DNA of 7,164 nucleotides, from NCBI GenBank assembly GCA_947176425.1, contig CAMWQV010000096.1, forward strand, positions 1 through 7,164, given 5' to 3'. The notes below the pieces were generated by a model, which was not told the DNA's origin, made no database searches, and saw only the letters and a list, made by a program, of their open reading frames with translations. The translations under genes were made by a program, and so were the position numbers. Shown in pieces: positions 1 through 6,676 of this stretch; position 1 is the first letter of the stretch, and each line of letters starts with the position of its first letter. The DNA comes from an uncultured Clostridia bacterium. GTDB taxonomy: Bacteria; Bacillota; Clostridia; Oscillospirales; Oscillospiraceae.

Positions 1-54
1 CTCTGCCGCCCCGTAGTCGGCGTTTTTAGAGCTTAAATGTTTCAGTGTTGCCAA
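1..54 (-). CDS. Relaxase/mobilization nuclease, N-terminal fragment (18 codons, runs off the window)
   Basis: The first 18 residues read MATLKHLSSKNADYGAAE and continue past the left edge. Clostridial relaxases that accompany MobC often begin with a Lys-His-(Ile/Leu)-x-Ser-Lys-Asn-(Ala)-Asp-Tyr-Gly stretch; I recognise this from family knowledge, not from a search. Such proteins nick oriT and carry the strand into the recipient. The start codon is TTG at 54-52, inside the last codons of mobC and in another frame, giving a 29-nt overlap. A purine-rich GGGAGGTAGGTG lies at 61-72 on the minus strand, with its AGGTG end 6 nt before the TTG, which supports this start. The overlap suggests coupled translation with mobC. 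The catalytic tyrosine and HxH metal motifs would lie outside the window, so function rests on the N-terminus and the neighbour only. Confidence 0.66.
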   Translation of the reverse strand, partial: MATLKHLSSKNADYGAAE

Positions 55-424
55 TGGCTTCACCTACCTCCCGAAGCACCTGGAACTTGAGGGCGGCGAG
101 GTCGGACAACGCGGCCCGAACTTCGGTGGAGAGGGCGTTGTACGGTGCGCTGTACTCGTTCAGATACCGGGCAATCTGATTGAGGTTGCTACCGATCTTT
201 CCGTATTCGCTGGTCAGCCTGCCAACAGCGGCAAGCAGTTCGTCACTGACAGGGGACACGGTGATAATGGGCTTGACAGTCGCGCCGGTGATCGCCTGCC
301 GGATAAACTCGGATTGGCTCATGCCGTAGGCGGTCAGGCGCTCCATAAAGTCGGCGTGTTCTTCCTCGGTGACGCGGGTCTTGATGATACGGGTGCGGTG
401 GGGTGTGTTGTAGCGTTTGGACAT
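26..424 (-). CDS. mobC: MobC-like relaxosome accessory protein
   Basis: This is a complete 132-aa protein. Residues about 11-46 look like a ribbon-helix-helix DNA-binding unit: a basic strand (RIIKTRV), a first helix (EEEHADFMERLTAYG), then a turn and second helix (SQSEFIRQAI). Residues 60-125 carry the MobC signature, with IGSNLNQIARYLNE at 77-90 followed by a long helix. MobC proteins bind near oriT and help the relaxase melt and nick it, often repressing their own operon. The start at 424 is preceded by AAAGGAG with 7 nt spacing. The relaxase begins inside the 3' end of this gene, so the two form one operon. Length and domain order are normal for the family. The family call is firm; the exact mobility group is not. 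Confidence 0.88.
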   Translation of the reverse strand: MSKRYNTPHRTRIIKTRVTEEEHADFMERLTAYGMSQSEFIRQAITGATVKPIITVSPVSDELLAAVGRLTSEYGKIGSNLNQIARYLNEYSAPYNALSTEVRAALSDLAALKFQVLREVGEAIGNTETFKL

Positions 425-502
425 TCAATACTCCTTTCAGTTTTTTCAAAAATTGTCCCTACACAAATAGGAGAAAAACAGGGCATCCAGCGGAACCGTT
501 TT

Positions 503-526
503 GAAAAATTTCCCGGAAAACTTTTC
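503..526. repeat. Imperfect inverted repeat upstream of mobC (oriT/operator candidate)
   Basis: A perfect 11-bp palindrome TTTCCCGGAAA (509-519) is nested in a wider imperfect dyad whose arms are GAAAA (503-507) and TTTTC (522-526). An ACCG/CGGT pair encloses it (495-498 and 530-533). It lies about 80-100 bp upstream of the mobC start, where MobC or the relaxase would be expected to bind. The role is inferred from position only; it could also be a transcription operator. Confidence 0.3.
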
Positions 527-621
527 ACCCGGTCTGTCCGGCTGGCTCGTCCCTGCTTACCTTCAATATACGGAGAAACCGGAGGTCAGGCCATAAATAT
601 GGCAGAAATGCAAATTGGCAT

Positions 622-661
622 AAAAAAGCCCGGAGAAATTGCAAAAATGAAATCTCCGGGC
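622..661 (-). terminator. Rho-independent terminator reading leftwards
   Basis: On the minus strand GCCCGGAGA (661-653) pairs perfectly with TCTCCGGGC (636-628), 9 bp with a 16-nt loop. It is followed directly by six Ts (627-622). The plus strand has no T run after the stem, so the terminator acts on minus-strand transcripts. It lies about 190 bp beyond the end of the surface gene's own terminator and about 200 bp before mobC. It therefore either ends a separate short transcript or shields the mob operon from read-through. Confidence 0.8.
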
Positions 662-798
662 CGTAGTGAATTGGATGAAATTTTCTGGCGCTCCGCGCCG
701 GTCAAAGGCGGGTTTGGGGTGGCAACCCCAACAAGATTGACCAGGGGAGCAAATGAGCCGGAAGGCAAAATTTGGGCCACGGGTCGAATCTTGCTCTC
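622..798 (-). ncRNA. Candidate structured small RNA ending in the 622-661 terminator
   Basis: Read on the minus strand, a series of stems precedes a canonical terminator. They are GAGCAA/TTGCTC (747-752 with 791-796), GGTCAA/TTGACC (700-705 with 737-742), an inner perfect 7-bp hairpin with a 4-nt loop (714-720 with 725-731), and GGCGC/GCGCC with a 3-nt loop (687-691 with 695-699), which abuts the previous stem. The second and third are nested, making one interrupted long arm. Four separate stems plus a terminator in 180 bp with no credible ORF suggests a transcribed RNA, such as a regulatory or antisense RNA or a leader. I do not recognise the family, and no clear promoter was found upstream. 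Pairings were made by eye without energy calculation. Confidence 0.33.
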
Positions 799-850
799 TA
801 ATAATCGCGTCTCCTGTCTCTGTTGGGATTGTGGTATTTTGTCCCACTAT

Positions 851-889
851 AAAAGGGGCTAGCCGGACAAACCGGCCAGCCCCTTTTTT
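851..889. terminator. Hairpin terminator after the large surface-protein gene (possibly bidirectional)
   Basis: GGGGCT (855-860) pairs with AGCCCC (878-883). After one A/C mismatch, GCCGG (862-866) pairs with CCGGC (872-876) around a 5-nt loop. Flanking A4 and T runs extend the stem. On the plus strand six Ts follow. On the minus strand the stem is followed by TTTTATA, 18 nt after the stop codon of the surface gene, which is the transcript it would serve here because no plus-strand gene is evident. Confidence 0.82.
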
Positions 890-906
890 GGGAGATACAA
901 TGGATT

Positions 907-3900
907 TTATGCGCCGATGCGCTCAGCATAACGCATGACCATAGCGGCAACCTGTGCGCGGGTCGCGCTTCCTTTGGGATTGAGCTTACCATTGGACCCT
1001 TGCAGGATTCCGTTCGCTACGGCCCAGCGTACAGCAGCCAACGCATAATCGCTTACGCTGCCGCTGTCACTGAACTGGATCAAGTCCTCCGAAACTCCAG
1101 AAGTTCCCGCATTACGCCACAGCATCGTTGCAAGCTGCTCACGGGTAATGTTATCCATTGGGTTCGTTCCATCTGTCACGCCCTGCTCCATTGCCCAGAG
1201 CATCCCGCGCTCATACCAGGTAAGACCGGGATTAACGTCTGTGCGTATATTGTTCATCCGGGCCAGGACAGTCCAAATCATCGCACGGCTGGTCGTAGCG
1301 TCAGGGGCAAATTGGGTGTCGGATACGCCGCTCATTAGATAGTGCTTCCACATATACTCGACATGATTATAGAACCAATTATTTGCGTGTACATCAGTAA
1401 AGGGCATAGGCGACGGATTCAAAACAATGCCGGAAATACCAGGAGTACCTAAAGCGGTAAATGGCTCATCTTCAGCCGGAACGTTGGGAGTGTTTTTCAC
1501 AACTTTGGTAAAGCTGGCTTCCACACTAACACGAGAATTCGGCATTGTAAAGCTATACCGGTCATTGCCCAAGTCACGTAATGTAATTTCGCGGCCCCGG
1601 ACGTTGGTAACGGTTATGCTTTCCAATTCGTACCCAGCGTACGGGTGTGCTGTCAAAGTCACGCGATCACCGCCTTCCGCATGGCGGGTGCTGGGGATGA
1701 TCTCACCGTTGTCTGTCTTAGGAATATTGATGTAATAGGTTTCTTCCCTGTCAACTGGACGGGGCGGTGTGGGCGGTGCTACAGTACGAGTATAGCCGCA
1801 GGTGTTGCAGGTGGTATCCGAATCATCATCGTAGATATGAACATCATAACCATCCTTATCATTGTTGTCAATAATGGTACATTCACCTGCGTCGCACTCA
1901 TGCCAGTGATGAGTGGCATTGTTGGTCCATGCTTCCGCCCAGTTATGGGTGTGTTCCAACGTAGGCGGGGTTACAATGCGAGCATAGCCGCAGGTGTTGC
2001 AAGTGGTATCTGCTTCATCATCATAGATATGAACGTCATAATCATCCTTATCATTGTTGTTAGTGATGGTACAGTCACTTGCGTCGCACTCATGCCAGTG
2101 GTGCGTGGCATTGTTGGTCCATGCTTCTGCCCAGCTATGGGTATGTTCCAGCACAGGCGGCGTTACAATACGGATATAGCCGCAGGTGTTGCAAGTGGTA
2201 TCTGCTTCATCATCATAGATATGAACGCCATAACCATCCTTATCATTGTTGTCAGTGATGGTACAGTCACTTGCATCGCACTCACGCCAGTGGTGCGTGG
2301 CATTGTTAGTCCATGCTTCCGCCCAGTTATGGATATGTTCCGGCGCGGGTGGGGTTACAATACGAGTATAACCGCAGAAGTTGCAGACAGTATCCGTATC
2401 ATCATCGTAGACATGAGTGCCGTAACCATTCTTGCCGCTATCGTTGGTGATTGTACAGCCGCTTGCGCTACACTCATGCCAGTGATGGGTTGAATCGTTG
2501 CTCCAAGCTGTCACCCAATTATGGCGGTGTCCAGGTACAGGCGGTGCTGGGGGCGTTATGCTGTCTTTATAGGTTGCCGTAACAGTCACATCACTCGCTG
2601 GCATAGTGAACGTAGTACTGGAGCTGGACACGTCTACAAAAGTTCCACCATTATTTGTTATCCATTTGTCAAACACCTTTCCCGCAGGTGCGGTATTGGC
2701 CGTAATGGAAATTTGGGTTCCAGGCGCATAACTGCCGCTACCTGTGCCATTGGTCACTGCTAGTGTGTAGGTTATAGCAGGTGCATCCTTCCAAAGTGCA
2801 TAGACGGTAGTATCGTCAGTAAATATGTAGTTGTTGCCAGCCTCTACAGTTATGCTACTGTTGGCGCTCCCAATAGCCCACTTGTCAAAAACTTTGTCAA
2901 CGGGGGGTGAAAAGCTACAACTCGGAAGTGTGTAGGGCGTACCATCGGCAGCAGTGCTGTTTTCCATTGAGCCAGTACCACCGTTGGCGTCGAAGGTAAT
3001 GGTATGAGTGGGGATACCAGATGTTTCATCTAATGGCGTCTCATATTCCCCATCGCCATCAGTATCAACCCAAATTGTGAGTTCATTCTCTTGTTCAGAA
3101 ACCAACACACTTTCTTCATCGGTAGAAAAAATCAATTTTCTTGTTTCCTGATCGTTAGAACCATAAATCGTAATATTAACTAAGTTATTACTAGCCAATA
3201 TAACGCCGTCATCAACTAATTCTGTTGAAATATTACTAGAATTAGAACCGGTAATTTCAAGAGTGTACCAAGGTAACGCATAATTCTCATCATCAACAGT
3301 TATATTTACGTAAAAATCTGTGTTTTCTTCTGCTTCAATGGTAATATTTCCATTCGGATTGAAGGTAACTGAACCTGTGCTGCTCACATTGGCTGCCTCA
3401 AAGTAGTTCTCATATGCCACCGAAAAGTTTATAGAATCTTCGCTAGTTTCAATAGCATAACTTTCATTTGTATTTGGAAGGATCACTGTTGCATTGCTCG
3501 GTAGCACCTCACCTTCAATTGTAACATTGTCGTCTAAGAATATTATCAGTTCTTTATTATTTGTTGCCTTTAGTACAGAAAGACCACTAATTGTATATGT
3601 ATCCTCTGCAATTTTCAAAGTATAAACAGCATCCGCCGCAGTTGACAATGTAGTTATTGGGGGAGCCACTGCTGTACTAATATTACCCGTTAAATAATCC
3701 ACGTAATTTAAATCAGATACATCATATGTAACCAATCGTAGCCGCCCATTGTTATTCTTGTTATTCATTTCCTTGTCTCTACTAATAATCTTCCAACGTG
3801 GAATACACCATTCCGTATCATTGAAATACAAATCGCAGTCAGAAAATTTCCAACCTTGTCTAGAACAATCATAAATTCTAATACGGTTAGTATATAATAT

Positions 3901-6501
3901 TTCTTCGCCACCATTAACGGATATTGACCAATTTCCAGATTCTAATCCATACCCGACAACTGCATGCGCAGTACCACTAGAAGTCAGACATGCACCATTT
4001 TCCTTGAATTTACTATACCATTCAAATCTGATAAGAATCGGATTTCCTCCATTCTCTGCTTTTTGAGCATATGTTTTCAATTCTTTCAACTGTTCATCTT
4101 GATCATGTGACATAAATTCTGCCGTTTTGCTCTGATAATAGGATAATTCCTGTTGAAAATGGTAAAAATTGATTGCAGATTGTGTTCTTTTAGCTAAGAT
4201 GTTATTATCCTTATCAACTTCATATAACGAAGATTTAATCAAAATTTCAGGGGACAAAATACCTGCGTTAACTAAACAAACCCACCTCGACATACCGTGA
4301 CATGACCCAGTCCAGTCTATAAAACCATAAGTGACTAAAAGTGGATTATATGGGGGAGTTCCATCAATATTATATCTCGATTCTGATGTAATATTGGACG
4401 CATATGTAATTTTCATTTTATCAATATTACTAAGGTTGCTAATTAAACGCGAATAATCATCTGATGTGATATAATATCCGTTCTTCGCAGGCCATTTTCC
4501 TTCGTTATCAGTATCTGCATTACTAAATGACCAGTGATCAAGTTCGACACGGATTTTACAATTGAAACTTCCAAGCTCTTTTATTGAACATGTCACAGTA
4601 GTGGTTCCTATTTTTGTAGCCCTCACCAGTACTGAAGCATTTCCCGATTCTATACCTGTGCTATAATCTGTTTTTATAACATCAAGCATAGATTTATCTG
4701 TTACCGACCAAGAAATATCATTTTCGCTTAACATTGGGTTGAGACCAGATATTATTACAGTGGTGGTATCTCCAATTTGCATCGTTGTATCTGGAGAAAG
4801 ATTCGGGGTTACAATTATCTTACAATCTGCACTTCTGCCATCAGAAAGAGTAATCGTAATAGTTGCTACACCAGTTGAAACAGCATAAATACTGGCAATA
4901 GCGTACATATTATTTTTTTCATATTGTACTTGATATTCCTCAACTATAACAATACTCTCATCACTACTACTCCAAGTAATACTGTTTTCCTGAAATCCGT
5001 TAGAATTTGGAATTAATGCAGTAATATCAAGCGGTTGAAAAGCATTTAGAGAGTAGGATTCATTATCAAAGGTAATAGGATCATTAGAAATATCAGGTTG
5101 TTTAATATATCTCGCATACACTTCATAATCAATCCCACTCAAAATAGGATACCCCAAATTGTGATCTTCCATATCTGGTACCCATGCCGAACCACCATTA
5201 TTCAGCGTACTAACAAAAGCACTCTCCTGCATCTCAGCGGAACTCTTGGCAAAAACAATCGTTGGCCAGCCATTCCAATAATTCGCGCCGCAGCATCCTT
5301 CCAGGAAATACAGATTCCCCGATCCTTGCCTTGCAGAATTGAAAAATGCATCAGTATTCTTTCCGTTGCCGAGTGAACAGTTTCCTGCATTATAGCAATT
5401 AGTATACTTGCAAACATTTCCCTCTCCTGAAATGCCGCCTACATAATCACCGCCATCGCTTCCTGTAAGCTGACCCACATTATAGCAATTTGAAATGGTA
5501 GCTGGATAAAGTCCGCTATACTGTGACGCATAGCCAAGCAGACCGCCAACATAAGATTTCCCTAAAATCTTCCCTGCATTAAAGCAGCCTAATATTCTTG
5601 TTGAATCCGATCCGAAAAATGCACCTTCACCCAGAATTCCGCCAACATAATCTGTACCAGTGATATCACCTATATTCCAGCAATTATGTGATTCCACTGA
5701 TTTGCCGGCAATCCCTCCAACCCGAGTTGTGCCAGTCACTGCGCCAACATTATAGCATTTTTTGAACACACCTGTGGTTGCGTTTCCGAGTAAGCCGCCA
5801 ACATAACTTTGCCCAGTTATATTTCCTATATTAAAACAATTTTCTACGTTAACCGGAGAACCTCCAAACAGGCCGCCCGGATTTCCAGCGCCACCGGCAA
5901 TTCCGCCTATATATTTATTCCCAATTACAGTAACATCACTATGGCAATTGCTGAAACTACTGCTGGTATACCCACATATGCCACTAATGTAATTTTCACC
6001 TTTAATATACGATTTTTCCACACTTAAATTCTTGATAGAGCTGTCTTTACCGACCATACCAAATAATCCCTGATAATTATCGGCGGTTGAAATATAGATT
6101 CCCTGAATTGTATGGTCTGCTCCATCAAAAATTCCAGAAAATGAGGATGAAGCGGAACCAATAGGTATCCATTGATTTTGTGGCGGAATCACATCCCATG
6201 AACTCACCGCTGATACATCATTAAGGTAAATATCATTCAGGAGCCGATAATTTCTACCGCTCTCCGCCCCGCTGTTTACTTGTTCTGCAACTCTAGCCAA
6301 TTGTTCCGCCGTAGCTATTAGGTACGGCGCTTGGGAGGTGCCGCTTCCACCTGCATAACTGTCAGCAACTGTACCATCCCATACATCTTCCGCATGAACG
6401 GAAATTGCAGGCGTGTATTGCTCCATTGCAGATGCCGATATGGGCAACATCCCCAGCACTATACAAAGTGCCAACAAAGTTGATAAAATCCTTCTGTACA
6501 T
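907..6501 (-). CDS. Giant secreted SLH-anchored surface protein with GLUG solenoid, Ig-like, peptidase-like, InlB-like and Cys/His repeats
   Basis: This is a complete 1864-aa protein. The ATG at 6501 has AGGAGG 5 nt upstream. Residues 1-25 form a signal peptide (Arg pair, hydrophobic core, cleavage after ISASA). About 39-140 is the lead-in typical of GLUG proteins, and seven GLUG-type turns (YVGGLLG-like) span 171-375. About 470-655 holds two Ig-like domains of the Big_2 type. About 656-905 is a Cys-His-Asp peptidase-like domain (C734, H846, D878). About 945-1160 is beta-rich and ends in an acidic DTDGDGEYE loop. InlB-like repeats lie at 1165-1238, 1244-1313 and 1587-1666. Four 64-residue Cys/His repeats occupy 1325-1580. 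Three SLH repeats (1699-1863) would bind wall polysaccharide, so the protein should sit outside the cell as an adhesin and/or protease. Neighbours are mobile-element genes, so it looks like cargo. The centre of the gene is unusually AT-rich. Substrate and ligand are unknown. Confidence 0.9.
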   Translation of the reverse strand: MYRRILSTLLALCIVLGMLPISASAMEQYTPAISVHAEDVWDGTVADSYAGGSGTSQAPYLIATAEQLARVAEQVNSGAESGRNYRLLNDIYLNDVSAVSSWDVIPPQNQWIPIGSASSSFSGIFDGADHTIQGIYISTADNYQGLFGMVGKDSSIKNLSVEKSYIKGENYISGICGYTSSSFSNCHSDVTVIGNKYIGGIAGGAGNPGGLFGGSPVNVENCFNIGNITGQSYVGGLLGNATTGVFKKCYNVGAVTGTTRVGGIAGKSVESHNCWNIGDITGTDYVGGILGEGAFFGSDSTRILGCFNAGKILGKSYVGGLLGYASQYSGLYPATISNCYNVGQLTGSDGGDYVGGISGEGNVCKYTNCYNAGNCSLGNGKNTDAFFNSARQGSGNLYFLEGCCGANYWNGWPTIVFAKSSAEMQESAFVSTLNNGGSAWVPDMEDHNLGYPILSGIDYEVYARYIKQPDISNDPITFDNESYSLNAFQPLDITALIPNSNGFQENSITWSSSDESIVIVEEYQVQYEKNNMYAIASIYAVSTGVATITITLSDGRSADCKIIVTPNLSPDTTMQIGDTTTVIISGLNPMLSENDISWSVTDKSMLDVIKTDYSTGIESGNASVLVRATKIGTTTVTCSIKELGSFNCKIRVELDHWSFSNADTDNEGKWPAKNGYYITSDDYSRLISNLSNIDKMKITYASNITSESRYNIDGTPPYNPLLVTYGFIDWTGSCHGMSRWVCLVNAGILSPEILIKSSLYEVDKDNNILAKRTQSAINFYHFQQELSYYQSKTAEFMSHDQDEQLKELKTYAQKAENGGNPILIRFEWYSKFKENGACLTSSGTAHAVVGYGLESGNWSISVNGGEEILYTNRIRIYDCSRQGWKFSDCDLYFNDTEWCIPRWKIISRDKEMNNKNNNGRLRLVTYDVSDLNYVDYLTGNISTAVAPPITTLSTAADAVYTLKIAEDTYTISGLSVLKATNNKELIIFLDDNVTIEGEVLPSNATVILPNTNESYAIETSEDSINFSVAYENYFEAANVSSTGSVTFNPNGNITIEAEENTDFYVNITVDDENYALPWYTLEITGSNSSNISTELVDDGVILASNNLVNITIYGSNDQETRKLIFSTDEESVLVSEQENELTIWVDTDGDGEYETPLDETSGIPTHTITFDANGGTGSMENSTAADGTPYTLPSCSFSPPVDKVFDKWAIGSANSSITVEAGNNYIFTDDTTVYALWKDAPAITYTLAVTNGTGSGSYAPGTQISITANTAPAGKVFDKWITNNGGTFVDVSSSSTTFTMPASDVTVTATYKDSITPPAPPVPGHRHNWVTAWSNDSTHHWHECSASGCTITNDSGKNGYGTHVYDDDTDTVCNFCGYTRIVTPPAPEHIHNWAEAWTNNATHHWRECDASDCTITDNNDKDGYGVHIYDDEADTTCNTCGYIRIVTPPVLEHTHSWAEAWTNNATHHWHECDASDCTITNNNDKDDYDVHIYDDEADTTCNTCGYARIVTPPTLEHTHNWAEAWTNNATHHWHECDAGECTIIDNNDKDGYDVHIYDDDSDTTCNTCGYTRTVAPPTPPRPVDREETYYINIPKTDNGEIIPSTRHAEGGDRVTLTAHPYAGYELESITVTNVRGREITLRDLGNDRYSFTMPNSRVSVEASFTKVVKNTPNVPAEDEPFTALGTPGISGIVLNPSPMPFTDVHANNWFYNHVEYMWKHYLMSGVSDTQFAPDATTSRAMIWTVLARMNNIRTDVNPGLTWYERGMLWAMEQGVTDGTNPMDNITREQLATMLWRNAGTSGVSEDLIQFSDSGSVSDYALAAVRWAVANGILQGSNGKLNPKGSATRAQVAAMVMRYAERIGA
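913..1407 (-). other. Three SLH (S-layer homology) repeats, C-terminal wall anchor
   Basis: The repeats span residues about 1699-1752, 1758-1803 and 1808-1863 of the surface protein. The first opens with PFTDVHANNWFYNHVEYM, the usual SLH start. The counterparts of the wall-binding TRAE motif are TSRAM (1737-1741), ITREQ (1785-1789) and ATRAQ (1846-1850). The arginine is kept in all three, while the acidic residue is kept only in the second. Three SLH repeats form the standard pseudo-trimer that binds pyruvylated secondary wall polymers. The stop codon follows the last repeat almost directly. Confidence 0.9.
1762..2529 (-). repeat. Four exact-period 192-bp tandem repeats (64 residues each) with conserved Cys and His
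   Basis: The units are 2338-2529, 2146-2337, 1954-2145 and 1762-1953 (residues 1325-1388, 1389-1452, 1453-1516 and 1517-1580). Each has H-x-H-x-W near the start, then W-(T/S)-N-x-(A/S)-THHW, C-X4-C, 23 residues, an acidic YDD(D/E) stretch, C-X2-CGY, and a proline-rich linker (TPP or APP). Cysteines are at 1344/1349/1373/1376 in the first unit and keep identical spacing in all four. The second and third units differ at only 8 of 64 residues; the first is the most diverged. Four cysteines in two pairs plus a His cluster suggest a metal-binding knuckle, but disulfides are possible. The even length and near identity point to recent duplication, so copy number may vary between strains. Confidence 0.93.
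3787..4536 (-). other. Peptidase/transglutaminase-like domain within the surface protein
   Basis: Residues about 656-905 differ from the repetitive flanks. GSCHGMS places a cysteine (C734) at the start of a likely helix. STAHAVVGYG-type sequence places H846 in a strand, and RIRIYDC places D878 in the next strand. The order Cys, His, Asp, with the His in a HAVVGYG strand and the acid in an IYD strand, matches papain-like, C39-like and transglutaminase-like folds. About 110 residues, including a helical stretch rich in Gln, Lys and Glu, separate Cys and His. No glutamine lies shortly before the cysteine as papain has, so the oxyanion hole would differ. Several other cysteines (742, 838, 879, 889, 899) could form disulfides. 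Activity is inferred, not shown. Confidence 0.55.
5377..6069 (-). repeat. GLUG-type repeat solenoid in the N-terminal half of the surface protein
   Basis: Residues about 145-375. Turns with Y(V/I)GG(I/L)xG occur at Y171, Y197, Y233, R260, Y285, Y317 and Y353, preceded by GLFG at 145-148. After nearly every turn comes C-(Y/F/W)-N-x-G and then (I/V/L)TG. The spacing of 25-36 residues fits rungs of a beta-helix-like stalk. GLUG repeats are common in large adhesins of gut Firmicutes and Bacteroidetes. The following stretch (about 385-455, ending GYPILSG) is the usual close of such a region. Confidence 0.85.
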
Positions 6502-6506
6502 ACTTT

Positions 6507-6512
6507 CCTCCT
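6507..6512 (-). promoter_or_regulatory. Strong ribosome binding site of the surface gene
   Basis: AGGAGG on the minus strand lies 5 nt before the ATG at 6501-6499. It fixes the start of the 1864-aa protein at the residue that opens the signal peptide. Confidence 0.85.
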
Positions 6513-6560
6513 AAAATTCTGTTTTTCCCGAACATTTTTTGCTGTTTTTTCCACCTCCCT

Positions 6561-6589
6561 ATTTTGTAACAAAGTGTACTTTTCGGCAA
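6561..6589 (-). promoter_or_regulatory. Possible promoter of the surface gene
   Basis: On the minus strand TTGCCG (6589-6584) and CAAAAT (6566-6561) each match four of six sigma-A consensus bases and are separated by 17 bp. A start near 6554 would give a leader of about 50 nt containing the AGGAGG site. An alternative is TATAAG at 6639-6644, but its -35 is poor. The match is modest and the region is AT-rich, so chance is a real alternative. Confidence 0.3.
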
Positions 6590-6676
6590 GATAATTTCGT
6601 TCCTAAAAAAATGCTACAAAGGTATTGAAAACTAACTGCTTATATGGTATTCTTTCCCTGAGCAAAATGCAAGACC

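Larger units (their letters stand above)
425..906. other. 482-bp intergenic region: mob leader/possible oriT, structured segment, two terminators
   Basis: No protein gene is convincing here. Open frames on both strands run through the hairpins and lack ribosome binding sites. From right to left the region holds the terminator of the large surface gene (851-889), a segment rich in nested stems (about 687-798), a rho-independent terminator reading leftwards (622-661), and then about 200 bp before mobC with several dyads (CCGGTCTGTCCGG at 529-541, the repeat at 503-526, and a CCTA/TAGG stem at 458-471). The part nearest mobC is where the mob promoter and oriT would be expected. I found no good -35/-10 pair and no nick site I can name. 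Confidence 0.6.

Noticed and set aside
563..847. Minus-strand open frames of 94 and 64 codons between the two terminators
   Set aside because: They run through the 622-661 terminator and the stems, start at GTG without a ribosome binding site, and show no protein-like pattern. The region fits non-coding RNA better.
314..862. Plus-strand open frame of 182 codons over mobC and the intergenic gap
   Set aside because: It is antisense to mobC for its first third, crosses the hairpins, has no ribosome binding site and shows no recognisable domain.
534..871. Similarity between TGTCCGGCTGGC near 535-546 and the reverse complement of 855-870
   Set aside because: About 12 of 14 bases match, but the word is short and GC-rich, and one copy is part of a terminator stem. 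This does not support an element end or a recombination site.
1645..2493. Long plus-strand open frame (282 codons) opposite the Cys/His repeats
   Set aside because: It mirrors the 192-bp repeats of the minus-strand gene and has no ribosome binding site or known domain. Its length is explained by repeat codon composition (few stops antisense to Cys/His/Asp-rich codons).
6362..6535. Short frame with a GGGAGG-like site upstream of ATG at 6535
   Set aside because: It overlaps the start of the surface gene in another frame, its spacing to GGGAGG is too long, and the signal-peptide frame has the better site.
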